Shown here piece by piece: positions 41,740 through 52,984 of a stretch of DNA of 64,000 nt. A program made the position numbers and the translations under genes. The DNA is taken from contig CP092882.1 of NCBI GenBank assembly GCA_030710605.1, positions 21,338,446 to 21,402,445 on the forward strand, written 5' to 3'. The stretch's first letter is position 1. The number at the start of each line of letters is the position of its first letter. The stretch comes from Cordylochernes scorpioides. Taxonomy: Eukaryota; Arthropoda; Arachnida; Pseudoscorpiones; Chernetidae. Under the pieces are notes generated by a model. It ran no database searches, was not told the origin of the DNA, and worked only from the letters and a program-made list of their open reading frames with translations.

Positions 41740-42180
41740 GAATGAAATTCTCTTTATTTTAAATTGCAAGCTTTCAAGCAATAATCGCTCTTCAACAGGC
41801 TTAATTAAAACATTTGGCTATTTCTTATTAAAATATTTACAAATATATATTTACATTTTTTCTATTATTAAGTTTATGGAATATGCGCCTTTGTTTACAT
41901 TTTTTGAAACACTTAGAATTTCTTCTATGACATCGGTATTGTGAGATATTAATTCTATCTTTAGATATTTAAAAAAAAATCAAATAATCGAATTTTCTAT
42001 TCGTAATTTCAGTTATAAATATCCAGGCTGAGCACGTATATTTCGAAATATTTCTTTAAAGAAATTGTCAAATGTTTTAATTAACCCCTTTGAAGAGCGA
42101 TTATCGCTTGAAAACTCGCAATTTAAAATAAAAAGGAACTAATTTTGAGAAAATATTTGTAAAACCTTTCCTTGAATTAT
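41740..42180. repeat. Inverted repeat arms flanking unique DNA
   Basis: The arms at about 41740-41830 and 42060-42175 are inverted (AATATTTTCTCAGAATGAAA against TTTTGAGAAAATATTTG). Each holds a GCAAGCTTTCAAGC/GAAGAGCGATTAT element related to 30313-30600. The MYST copy starts just to the right. Confidence 0.6.
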
Positions 42181-42206
42181 ATTAAATAGTTAAAAATTTT
42201 AAGTTT

Positions 42207-43071
42207 TCAATGGTTAGGTGTCTGCATATATGTAGGATTGAATCTGAGCCTCTGTTTACAGGGCGCAGGCTGGTACCTATCAATGGAGGAAATGAGCCGT
42301 CCGTTCACTTTCAAGCCTGCCATTTTGTAAACGGCCATGTTGACCTCTTCTGGGAAAAACCCGGTCTGCTTTGCGATATCTTTAATGGACAGAAACGTGA
42401 TGCCTTTTTTCTTGGAATTCACTAGGACGTTCTCGATTTCTGTTTTCCAATAGGAGAGGAAATCTGCTTTTTCCACCTGGGGAAAAAGGTTTTTCTGGCT
42501 CTGCTGGCGAATCCCCCTCCATCTTGTTTAATTTATAGGCGAAGTCGATCATAAACCAACCATAGCCCAGCTGACGGAATGATTGAAACACCCAAATCAG
42601 ATTGAGTAAGGTCTTCGGTGTAGTCTGCTCGATTTGTTTTGAAAAGTAGCCAAGGATTTGATGGAACCCGGTGTCTGAAATTTTGGTGAAGATATACACC
42701 TTGAAGACGCTAGGGTCTGTACTTAGGTTCTTTACTTTCATGAAAATCTTGACGGTATGAAAGAGATCCTTGGTAAATCGAGGATCTTCTTCCACTCTGG
42801 CCTCGTAGACGAAGAGATTATCTTGTCTGTAGATAACCTTCCCCGGTATCTTCTTCTGGCAATTCTCAGGGTTTTGATTCAGATGTTCCCTGGGTCTCTC
42901 GGGGAACCTTTCCAAACATCCTAGACAGATGAACGTGTACTTTTGGTCCACTAAATTGGCCGCTTGTTTTTCTGGAACTATCAATTCATCTACTTCATGT
43001 GCTTCGAGGTACATGCAGAGAATGGCTTTGTTTGCTGCTGCTCGTTTTGCGATACTCATATTTCCTGCCAT
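42207..43071 (-). pseudogene. MYST-family histone acetyltransferase, diverged intronless copy
   Basis: From ATG at 43071 the frame gives a C2HC-type zinc finger (FICLGCLERF through NPENC) and YRQDNLFVYEA. DTGFHQILGYFSKQ matches the MYST D-x-x-G-x-H-x-x-G-Y-F-S-K core. RQLGYGWFMIDFAYKLNKME is the acetyl-CoA-binding RxxGYG loop plus helix, followed by EPEKPFS. A frameshift near 42476-42500 moves the C-terminal helices (FLSYWKTEIENVL, ISIKDIAKQTGF-like) to another frame, ending at 42207. The position of the catalytic Cys of Esa1/KAT5 (NLACIL) is occupied by Leu. The Glu of the SPEKP region is retained. There is no intron and the sequence is far from standard MYST, so an old retrocopy is likely. 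A diverged but once selected gene is possible. Confidence 0.7.
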
Positions 43072-43149
43072 TATATTCGATAATTTTATTTTAATACGAG
43101 AAATACACTATTAACAAGAGATATGATCTAGTGGAATATAAATATTTAT

Positions 43150-43856
43150 TATAAACTAGCGGACGTACCCGGCTTCGCCCGGGTTTTACCCGAGTAAAAG
43201 TTTGTCTAACGAATCTCTCGATAAAGTGAACATTTTTTCCCGGTCCCTTGAAAAATACTCGATAAGTTGAATAAAATCAATATTAATTGGTTCCCTCGGT
43301 AATTGGAAGTTAAAGAAATAGTATCTTGCCTTGGAATTGTATCATTATTCTTGTATGGATGTACCCGGCTTCGCCCGGGTTTTACCCGAGTAAAGGTTTG
43401 TTTAACGAATCTCTCGATAAAGTGAACATTTTTTCCCGGTCCCTTGAAAAATACTCGATAAGTTGAATAAAATCAATATTAATTGGTTCCCTCGGTAATT
43501 GGAAGTTAAAGGAATAGTATCTTGCCTTTGAATTGTATCATTATTCTTGTCTCAAATAAATTGCCGTGTCATCCTGAATTTTGTCTTTCCTAATTTTCTA
43601 CATTACAAAATCATCGTATCATCATGATAATATTTAGAGCAGATTGTTGAATTATAACAGATAAATTAGAATATTTATCTTGATTATTTCTAGGCGAAAA
43701 GTTATTTCAAAAATTTTATTTGCTAGAAACCCTTCCAGTACTATACTAAATAACTTCCCAAAGTTTCATGGCGATCCAATGAGTGGTTTGGTCAGGCATA
43801 AAGGACAAACAAACAAACAGACACACATACATTCATTTTTATATATATAGATAAAA
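43150..43856 (-). mobile_element. Helentron-like nonautonomous element
   Basis: On the minus strand it starts ATCTATATATATAAAAATGA, then a TGTGTGTCTG/TTTGTTTGTC run, and GGCGATCCAATG-like text as its complement. It ends with two tandem modules of about 200 bp, each finishing TACTCGGGTAAAACCCGGGC, GAAGCCGGGTAC(G/A)TC. The outer one closes with CGCTAGT. Closely related copies: 52985-53690 and 57541-59147. Confidence 0.65.
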
Positions 43857-43915
43857 GAGATTAATCTGTTTTAAAATAAATCCCGCGCTAATTATTACAT
43901 TTATTTTTCAACTAG

Positions 43916-44160
43916 ACGAATGACCCGGGCAACGCACGGGTTTTACCCGAGTGCATATATATTTTAAAAACGTTTTAATTCAAATACTATTCGTTACAAT
44001 TGTAAATTGCCGCCATGGATGTCACTCTTGTGAAACGTCCCGTTCCAAACTGTGTGTTTTTAAAATGTTTTAATTAAAATACTATTCGTTACAATTATAA
44101 ATTGGCGCCGTGGATGTCTCTCTTGTGAAACGTCCCGCCCCAAACTGTGTGTGTCTTGAA
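43916..44160 (+). repeat. Helitron-like end modules, two copies
   Basis: ACTAGACGAATGACCCGGGC begins the first. The ATTCAAATACTATTCGTTAC, TTGCCGCCATGGATGTCAC and GTGAAACGTCCCG text recurs from 44066. Same family as 23714. Confidence 0.55.
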
Positions 44161-44467
44161 AATATAAAAATAAAAATGTGAATTTTCATAAAGATTTCAT
44201 CATGTCGATTTTTTTTTTTTGCATTTCACCTACTAAATCGATAGAGATAATTACATTTGCAACATGAACTTAGGTATATTGACTAAATAGAAAACTGCAT
44301 AGTAATAAAGATCATTTTTTAAAGGCACCATATCGTTTTTTTTTCAATGAAATCGAAACAAAAATTAACGATAAATAACGATAATTGCCTTAAAAAGAAA
44401 TTGCCTTAAAAAAAAGAAACATTCGCGGTGATTTTGTCTTGCATTCGTTTATACAATTATTATATAC

Positions 44468-44575
44468 GAATGACCCGGGCAACGCCCGGGTTTTACCCGA
44501 TTAAATGCTTTTATTCAAATACTATTCGTTACAATTATAAATTGGCGCCGTAGATGTCATTCTTGTATAATATAT
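44468..44575 (+). repeat. Helitron-like end module
   Basis: CGAATGACCCGGGCAACGCC, then TTATTCAAATACTATTCG and AATTGGCGCCGTAGATGTC. It ends just before the tRNA-Gly gene. Confidence 0.55.
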
Positions 44576-44613
44576 AAATGTGTTTTAAAAATTGTAAAAA
44601 AAAAAAAAAAAAA

Positions 44614-44684
44614 TGCATCGGCCGGGAATCGAACCCGGGCCGCCCGCGTGGCAGGCGAGCATTCTACCACTGAACCACCGATGG
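44614..44684 (-). tRNA. tRNA-Gly(GCC)
   Basis: This is a 71-nt cloverleaf with D arm GGTTCAGTGGTAGAATGC, anticodon loop CTGCCAC (anticodon GCC), T arm CCCGGGTTCGATTCCCGG and discriminator A. Box A and box B for RNA polymerase III are intact, and a long T run follows at once on the minus strand as terminator. The first base is C where tRNA-Gly normally has G, so pair 1-72 is C/C. Otherwise it matches the metazoan consensus. It may be a working gene with a weakened acceptor end or a very young pseudogene. Confidence 0.85.
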
Positions 44685-44850
44685 TTATGAAAAATCCCAT
44701 CCGTGAGCTTCAAACAGACAAACAGACAGAATAAGGCAAATATATAAGTAGATATTTAGGAATTTTTAATAGTATAATTAATTTTTGTATTTATTTATTA
44801 CAAAATATACGCTATATCCTATGTAGATATTTGAGTGTAAATGTTTAAAC

Positions 44851-45105
44851 TATTTATTAGATAATAAAAAGGCATATATTGGATTTAATAAAAGATTTAT
44901 TTGCCAATATATGCTTTTTTAAAATTACAAAATATTTTCTCACAATGAGTTTTTTTTTATTCCAAAATGCTAGCTTTCAAGCGTTTTGAAATGAAAATAA
45001 ACTCATATTGTGAGAAAATATTTTGTCATTTTAAAACGTTCCTCAATTTTTTTTATCATGAATAGAGATTTATATGCTTTTTTTATTATCTAATAATTTA
45101 AATAT
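44851..45105. repeat. Palindromic MITE-like repeat
   Basis: TTATTAGATAATAAAAAGGC on the left and the complement of GCTTTTTTTATTATCTAATAA on the right form the outer ends. AAAATATTTTCTCACAAT and ATTGTGAGAAAATATTTTG lie closer in. The centre holds GCTAGCTTTCAAGCG. Confidence 0.65.
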
Positions 45106-45169
45106 AGATTGCTCTATTTTCAAAACTATTTTGTGTAAAAGGTTTTTAAATATATATATATGATAAATC

Positions 45170-46849
45170 AAACCAACAACCCTATATTATAATACTTATA
45201 ACAAGATTGTAATGTTGTATATAGAAACACATCTATAAATAATTATACGCATAATTGACATGTGTCCTTGCATCACCATATGTAATGTACTGAGGATGAA
45301 TAAATAAAACTATATAATAGATTAAAAGCTGAGTTAAGAGCAAGAGAAGTAAATCACAAAGTAACTTCTAAAAATAGATTGGAAGCCGACAGATAGGCGC
45401 CGGTGTCCTGTAGCGACACGTGCATATGCAATTCTCTTTGTCCGAGGAGTGATATAAAAAGGCCCGGCTTAGCAACAGTCAGTTAGTCAGTTCCCCATCA
45501 GCGCGTCGCAGGTTGTCTCCAAGTTCCACCTCATTCACCATGTAGTCAGTAAGAACTATACTCTATCTCCATCTTGCTCTTGGCTCGACTTTTTATCTAT
45601 TCATGGAACTTTCCTTCTACAACTGTGTTGCTTCGTTTTGTGTGTGTGGACATTCCCAAACTTTCCACTCTGCCTCGACCACGACTGCCTGTACCCTGTG
45701 AGAACTGTTAAAGATCCTACGAGGTGCAGAGAGGTACTGGAAAACTCTCCACGCCCTGACTGTCCCCCTCGCGGTTACTACAGGTTTGACCCTCGGTTGC
45801 ATCACCTCATTATTACAGAGAGTCGACAGGATTCTACAAGAGCAACCAGAACTTCAACTTATTATTACATATATGTATAAAAACCTAAATAATTGCAATC
45901 AGTAATATAAGGAAGAAAATATTTTTTTTTGCAACAAGTTTCTTTTATTCTGAAATTTGGCAAGCTTTCAGGCGTTAGCCTATCATCAGGCCGATTTCGC
46001 AAATATATATTAAAAATAATACAAAATCTAAACTATATATAGGCGTAGAACTGATCTTACCGGAAATAAACAAATTGTAATAAAATATATCGTATACACC
46101 GATACAAAATATTTTTTCTTCCTTACATATATGTATGTGATGAAGGTCCTGTTGACTATTGTATTACTGTGTTAACCGAGAGGAACAGTCAGGACGGGGA
46201 GTTTTCCAGTACCTCTCTGCACCTTGGAAGACCTTTAAAAGTTCTCACAGAGTACAGGCAGTCGTGGTCGAGGCAGAGTGGAAAGCTTGGGGATGTCCAC
46301 ACAAAATACGAAGACACAGTGGCAATAAGAAAGTTCCGTGAACATATAAAAGTTGAGCTAGGAGCGAAAGATGGAGATAGAAGAGTTCTTACTGGGCTAC
46401 ATGGTAGATGAGGTGGACCTGGGGTACAACCGACGAGGGCTCACGCAGATGGTGAAGTGACTGTCAAGTGACTGTATTTTTGGCTAAAGACGGGGGCTTT
46501 ATATCCCGTTTTCTGAGAAAGGGAGTGTTGCATTTCAACAGATGCACACGAGGGTGGATCACGGGTGAAATTGGACACTGACGCCGTGGCAGTTTCCATT
46601 TTTAGACCTTGTTGTGGGAATTCTAAATCTATCTCGATTTTAGACGTTATGACTTCTATCTCTTGCTTCAGCTCAACTCTTAATCTAATACAGAGTTTTA
46701 TTTATTTATCCGCAGTTTGTACAAAGTACAATACATATTATGATGTAATGACACATGTCAATCATGCGTATAACAATTTACAGATGTGTTTCTATTATAC
46801 AACATGAAAATCTTGTTATAAGTTATATACAATATGGGGTTGTTGGTTT
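45170..46849. mobile_element. Foldback element with arms of several hundred bp
   Basis: The ends AAACCAACAACC and GGTTGTTGGTTT are inverted. Matching blocks continue inward on both sides: GTTTCTATATACAAC-type, CGCATAATTGACATGTGTC, then at 45540-45830 and 46150-46410 the GAGGTGCAGAGAGGTACTGG, CTGCCTCGACCACGACTGCC and GTCGACAGGA blocks. The middle (45930-46110) carries a unit with AAGCTTTCAGGCGTTAGCC. The GTCGACAGGAT end recalls module R-A. Confidence 0.65.
45450..45495 (+). promoter_or_regulatory. TATA-type promoter-like segment in the foldback element
   Basis: GATATAAAAAGGCCCGG is followed about 25-30 bases later by CAGTCAGTTAGTCAGT, initiator-like TCAGT repeats. This layout is common in arthropod LTRs. 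Inference only. Confidence 0.35.
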
Positions 46850-46860
46850 AAATTACCATA

Positions 46861-48590
46861 TATATACAAAAGAATAAAATCTGTCATAAGAGCCATCATA
46901 TTTATGCGGTTCCTGTTGTAGACACTTAAAACCGCGTTCAAACATAAATAATAAATTATATTTCCTTTATAATGAACTATATAAATGGCCAGTTCAATGA
47001 ATAGCCCTATAACGAGATGAGTCCTTAGACTTATTCATGTTTTGTCGTAACGAATCCCAATGATAAGGTAGATGGAAATTTATGGTAATTTTGATCTCTA
47101 CTCTTAATACAAATTTATGTAAATAAACTCTTATTTGCAAATTATTACACTTCCCAAGATTCTTTACCTATTCTCTCAATATATACGTATAAGAATATTG
47201 CCGCCCTCGATACTGATTCATTTCTAATAATATAAAAGCATTTGCATTGAAGTTTCTATATTCCGTATTATAAACCCCTTTCTCAGTTTTCATTTCCAAC
47301 TGCTTATTCACGGTGACAAACCTTTTTAGAAAAATATTTAGAGAGATAGACATCCCTCAGTATAATTTATCCTTTAACTTTTTATCAAGGTAAAATATTA
47401 AATAAAGTTTATATATAGGAGTGGCTTACGTTATTTACCGGGCCATTCGTCTAGTACCTATGTACATATTGGCTTCTATACTAGATGAATGACCCGTACA
47501 ACGAACTGTTTTTATACTTCATATATTAAAGCATTTTAAAAATGAGTTCGTCGTCAAACACGTGTTGGTGGTAGCACAAATTTCTTTGAATTTTTACGTG
47601 AGCTTGATGAAATTGTAGCCACGCGATATGGATTTAATGTTTCTATATGGATAATGCAAGAGCGCGCACAGATCCGCAGAAACACGGCCAATTTATTTTT
47701 AAAATTGACGATTTCACTCTTAAAATGCTACATATAATTAATAAATAAAAAATATATTAAATAAAAATATTTTATCTCCTGCTATTGAACAATTAGATGT
47801 ATATGAGTGAATATAAAAGCGGCGATCATCATGAATTTCGAACAATGTATGAATCAAATGTCATTAGTGATCTTTATAAGTGTTTACTAAATTTTTCCCT
47901 CTTCTCTCAATATGATCGTCCTCCACCGCTTTCATTTTCACTCAGATACATCTATTTGATCAATTGCAGAAGATACAATATTTTATTGTTTTCTTTTTAG
48001 TACATTTAAATAAAAGCTTTTTCAAATTTTTTTTTAATTATTATTAATTATTTGGTTAGTTTTTAATCATGAATTTACAAAACCGAGTATTTGGCGCTCT
48101 GCGCTCCAGGAACGTGGGTTATAAATATCTCTCTCTAGAATCAAAAGTTAAAATATATACGCAATCTCACCAAAATATTTAAATATGAACATCAATATTA
48201 AACACATACCCCGTATTATTATTTACTTATAAAATAATTCACACACAATGATATTAGAATACATATGTACTTAATCCGAGTTCATTAGACCTTCAAAAGA
48301 TCTCTCTAAGATATTGTCAAGCAGATTTATTTCTAGGGATATTTGCTATTGTTGCAATGATTGAGGTTTATAATACATAGGAGATTGGCCGTTTGATTTC
48401 TTTGTTATCAGAAAGCCAAGCAGATGACTCACTGTTTGGTCTTCCTTCTAGCAGTTGGGGTAAATCGATCCTCTTTCAAAATTTCACGGAGTATACTTGT
48501 GCGTTGCCATGGCCAGATAAGATGGTTGTTGAAGTGTACTCATGTTAGATTCTTGGAAGCATGGAGATCAAAATTCTTGGCGTAAATTTT
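46861..48590. other. AT-rich stretch, few features
   Basis: Decayed Helitron-like ends lie at about 47435-47520 (GGGCCATTCGTCTAGTA and ACTAGATGAATGACCCG). No gene was recognised in the rest. Confidence 0.4.
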
Positions 48591-48592
48591 CT

Positions 48593-48597
<5 letters not shown>

Positions 48598-48629
<32 letters not shown>
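48598..48629. repeat. (TA)n microsatellite
   Basis: This is an uninterrupted AT dinucleotide run. A similar run lies near 50604-50624, close to the other end of the following element. Confidence 0.85.
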
Positions 48630-48631
<2 letters not shown>

Positions 48632-48763
48632 TAGAAACTATATAACAAAATTATAACAGTGATTCTAATTTTAAAAAATTTAAGGAGCAAACTGATAATA
48701 ATGATAACTTATATCAGTTAGATTTGATTAGATTAGCAAGCTAAATCTAAATTAATTATAATA

Positions 48764-50604
48764 ATAAATAGTTATTTAATTTTATAGTCCAGTTTTGTAT
48801 TAAAATTATCTTCACTATTATGATCATTTAAATACAAATTATAAAATTTGTAAAATGTTATTAATTTGTAGATAGAGAGAGAAAAAAAAAAAAAAAAATT
48901 CATTACTTCTTTTACATCCTCAAGTTAATTATATATTTATAATTAATAACAATAAAAAAAATTAACAAAGTAACGTCTATTACATCGGCTTTTACACGTC
49001 ATTCAGACATACTCTAATCCTATATATAGAATAATCGAAGAGATAATATATATAATAGTTAGAAAAAAGAGAGAAAGACAGAACCATGCACTTTTAATCA
49101 AACTAATAATAAGGGAAAAAAAAAAAGAGTTTTATAAAGAAGGTAGATAAAATTGTTAGTATATATATATATATTTTTTTATGATTTTATGTTTTATCCT
49201 TTTTTTTTTTTTTTTTTAAGATTTTTAAAGGTTTTTTTATTTTATAATATGATTATAAATAGTTGTATTTAGTAATATATCTATAGTATGAATTAACATT
49301 TGTTATAAGTTTGGATATTATGTTTTGAAACCCTAATGGTAGACCAGACATACACAAAAAACTTTAAATTGAAATAAAATGGAAAAAGAGATCTGCTGAA
49401 ACGGGGATCATCAGATAAAATTTCAGCGACATTTCAACCCCTCCTTTATTATGTCATAGATCTCTTTTAAACCGTATTTTATGTGTTAATATTAAGTTGT
49501 TTCAGTGAAATATTTAAATGAACATATAACAGATACCAGTGTTAACAAATTCAAACTGTAAACCTACCTTGACCGCTGCGTCCTCCATTGTGTATATCTA
49601 TTTCTGGCTTGCACATGTCGCGGGAGGGGAATGTCCCCCCACATTTCAAATTTAGACCATTTCTTCAGAATTTATTTGAACAACAAGAAAATTAAAGAAG
49701 ATAGGAAAAATAGTTAAAGGAAGAAAGCTAAGTTTTATAATCTTTACAGATAGTTATATCAAAATAACTGATTTAACACTTAATCATCTTTTAATATTCC
49801 TTTAAAAAGGCAAATTATAAGAGTTTAATAAAGCTATTAATTGTGCAAATTCATCTTTATTTAACTTCCATTTTCCTCCCCAGAAATTGGAGATTAAACA
49901 AAAATGAAATATATACTTTAAAACTTTAAAAATCTTGTGAAAAAATCTTTTAATCAGTTATTTAATAAAAGTTTAATTAACTGTTAAAGATTATAAATTT
50001 GTTTTAGTTAATATTAAGAGAAATTATAGAAAGTTGATTTCATAAATGGATATTTCCATTTATTTTTTTTTAAATATTTTATAATTGATATACTGTTGAA
50101 ATATTTTACTTGTTTGATACTAAATTTGTTTTTAATAAATTCCATGTTTAAATTTTTAACATCTTCTATGAAATTATCTAATATATTATTTATTCTATAA
50201 AATCTTAGAAACTGACCATAATATATACCTTTACAGCAATTTAATGATATATTAGAATTCATATTACAGTATTTTATAATATTGAAATTATAATTACTCT
50301 TTTTATTATAAACTCTAACAGCACTATTTGTAAGGTCTATATTCAAGTCTAAAAAGTTAACTTTTTTGTTTCTATAAATTTTTTCATTGTTCTTAAGTTT
50401 CAAGTATTTAGGATATATTTCAGGTATTAATTTTTTAAACAGTGGATTATTAAATATTATTATGTCATCTACATATCGGAATATTTGCCAATTAATATTA
50501 TTTTGTAGAAAGTATTCTCTTTCGTACCAGAACAATATTAAATTTGCTAGTACATTTGCTAATACAAAACTGGACTATAAAATTAAATAACTATTTATTA
50601 TTAT
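48764..50604 (-). mobile_element. Retroelement remnant with inverted ends, possibly Penelope-like
   Basis: AATAGTTATTTAATTTTATA, then GTCCAGTTTTGTATTA at 48770-48804, recurs as its reverse complement at 50565-50600. Between them on the minus strand lies a reverse transcriptase frame (50014-50535) and AT-rich DNA. Terminal repeats in inverted orientation are known from Penelope-like elements, which fits but does not prove the assignment. Confidence 0.5.
50014..50535 (-). pseudogene. Reverse transcriptase fragment
   Basis: This 173-codon open frame starts close to the catalytic box. FRYVDDIIIFNN holds the Y-V-D-D active site. Then come VNFLDLNIDL, a YNFNIIKYCNMNSNIS stretch and GIYYGQFLRFYRINN, ending FMKSTFYNFS. 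The FLDL motif and the G-x-Y-x-x-Q-x-x-R-x-x-R-I pattern are found in Penelope-like reverse transcriptases. The fingers and early palm are missing and codon usage has drifted to A/T. A LINE or DIRS origin is possible. Confidence 0.65.
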
Positions 50605-50680
50605 ATATATATATATATATATATAAACTGGTTGTTTAATCCATGATGTATAGGTCTATTGATAGATTCTGTGTGATCTT

Positions 50681-50828
50681 TTATTGTGGGCAACACTTTA
50701 TAGAAATATTTTGAAAGACAGTGTATAAGTTACAAGGTACAACGGGCTTGGCTCTTTGGTCTGTTAATTCATTTCCCAGAATACCGCTGTGACCTTTGAC
50801 ACAGCAGATTTGAATATTGGTGTATAGT
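50681..50828 (-). pseudogene. RNase H fragment of a non-LTR retrotransposon
   Basis: The minus strand gives IQICCVKGHSGILGNELTDQ, then RAK. The G-H-S-G-I-x-G-N-E-x-x-D-x-x-A motif is the last conserved block of the RNase H domain in I, Jockey and R1-type LINEs. About 49 codons are readable, followed by a stop. It was too short for a simple ORF search. Confidence 0.7.
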
Positions 50829-51099
50829 GGGGTAGACTGCATATGACAGTCAATTGGCAGTCTGAGGAAATTCGGAAATTTACACGCGGGAAAACCTAGC
50901 TAGCTTTAGTCGCTTAAAGAACCAGGGTTTCTTCTTGGAATTTTGAATATCCGTGATATCAGCCGCTCATTACGCTACAGAAACTGCTGCGCCTACTCTC
51001 TTCATTTTAAAATTAATATAAAATTCTATTTTATATCTTATACCTGGCCACCAAAATCATCTAAAAGTTTGATATTTATTATCTTGCTTTGTAAGTTGT

Positions 51100-52740
51100 T
51101 TTAAGCGAGTATACCAAATATGATACTTCTATGTTGTCTGGGATTATATCAGAATTCGATCACAAAAATTGAAAGGAAACATGGAAATAAGTCCTTTCCC
51201 GACCACATATTAATATAGAATGCTGGCTGCTCTTTACACCACAGAAGCAGCTTCATTTTAAAGAAAAAATACAATTTCTATTCTATAATCTATTCTATGC
51301 CATGACGTCATTTAGAAGTGTTAAATTTTGCAAATCTTGTATTGTTAGCAGTGATGAAATAACCTATGAAATACCAGAATTCTACATGGTCTAGATATAT
51401 TAAGACCTAGATCATTATCCCGTTCTAAGAACGAGTCTAGAAAGATAAGAACTTGAGTATTTGGATTTATATCTTCTTTGAATTCTTGAATAATCACTGA
51501 AGAATTCAAGTCGCTACTTCCAACAGTCTTCCCGATCAGACAGATGTCTGGAAATGTGTACACCTGCAAAGGTAGTTGGACTGAGCGAGTGTTTCAAATT
51601 TAATTCCATGTTGTCTGGAAACTTAGTAAAATTAAATTATAAAGTTTGAAAGGCAATTCGTAAATCAGTCCGTTCCCCCGGCCACTCTGACGCCAACCAG
51701 AAGTCTAGAAATTTGTCAATCTGAATTGTCATCAGGTTCGAATAAGTGTACAAAATATTAGACTCTAAGTAATAATTGATTGCAAAATTTGTAGATAGAC
51801 AAAAATGAAGCAAGTTAATTATTTTTTAAAATATTTTTCACTGGGGATTAGGCCTTAAATAGACGGAAATCTGCTTCGCGGCGGATTGGCCAATTCCTCA
51901 TACGAAGCAAAAGCCTAATTGATATATGTCTCTTGGGTTTGGAGGAATCCTAAATGTATTGTGAACTATATCACAAAGTTACAGACACATAATGGTTCAT
52001 TGTAGAAGGATAATTGGTACATATTTAATATGGATTATAATTTCCAATTTATTAATTTAGTTATAAGTAATAAAGAAATTAATAGAGAAAGGGGCATTAT
52101 TTATAACGGTGTCGTGAAATGAGTGGTCTTATCGTTTATCATATATGTAAATATATAATGATTATATATAAATATATGCGTGATGATATTTAAATCAGAC
52201 TACTAAATTATAACAGATAAATTATTATATATTTATTAACTTTTGACAGCTTTTTGCTTGTAATTTCAAGGTGGTTTTGAATAGGAACCTGAATATTCGA
52301 ATTTCTAACTTGTTTGAGGTCTGGAACAATTTCTGAAAAATCAAATCGCAACTCTCAAAAGTTTCCGACTTGACTTCGTGCCACATATAAGATGTTAAAT
52401 GAAATATGATAATTTATTTATTCCCGGCTATCTCCGAACACCCAGAAGTCTGAAAATTTGTACAATGGCATTGTTCATTGGACTGAGCGAGTGTTAGAAG
52501 TTTCACACTTCTATGTGGTCTGAAAGTATATTAAAATTGAATTTGAAATTTTGAAAGGCAATTTGGAAATTTGTCCATTCCTGGCAATTCTGACAACCCA
52601 GAAGTCTGAAAATTTGTCAACTTGCATTGTCATCAGGTTCTAACAAGTTTACAAAATTTTTGATTTCTACGTGCTCTAGAAGTATACTAAAACTTGATTA
52701 CAAGATTTGTGGACAGACAGACATGGAAGCAAGTTAAATA
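51100..52740. repeat. Degenerate tandem repeats of about 160-190 bp
   Basis: Recurrent blocks include CCAGAAGTCTGAAAATTTGT, TGGACTGAGCGAGTGTT, TCTACGTGCTCTAGAAGTAT, AATTTGAAATTTTGAAAGGC and GTCC(A/G)TTCC. They occur near 51120-51300, 51550-51790, 52310-52420, 52430-52560 and 52590-52730, with variable spacing. Ancient array; no coding content. Confidence 0.6.
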
Positions 52741-52984
52741 AAATCTTTTAAAAAGGGCTCTGTAGAAAAAGATTTAAATATTAATTTGCGCTTAAAATAA
52801 TTTTCAAATTTTCATATATAAATGTACATAAGTGATCTACCCCACCTTTGTAGATTAGATTTTCAACTGCATTTTATAACGATATATATTATTCTTGTGT
52901 GAGAAAAAGACGAATCCCTTTAAATGACGACGAGAGAATATAAATCATATTTATTAAATATATTCTCCCGATGCGTGCCCCTAT

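Noticed and set aside
45960-46005. Hammerhead-like motif CTGATGATAGGCTAACGCCT plus GAAA on the minus strand
   Set aside because: Stem II needs a bulged T, and no stem III or NUH triplet is found after GAAAGC. At best it is a decayed relative.
49395-49450. Permuted hammerhead in the reverse-transcriptase element
   Set aside because: TGATGA, GAAA and GTC are present in permuted order on the minus strand, but stem I does not close and stem III would have a single pair.
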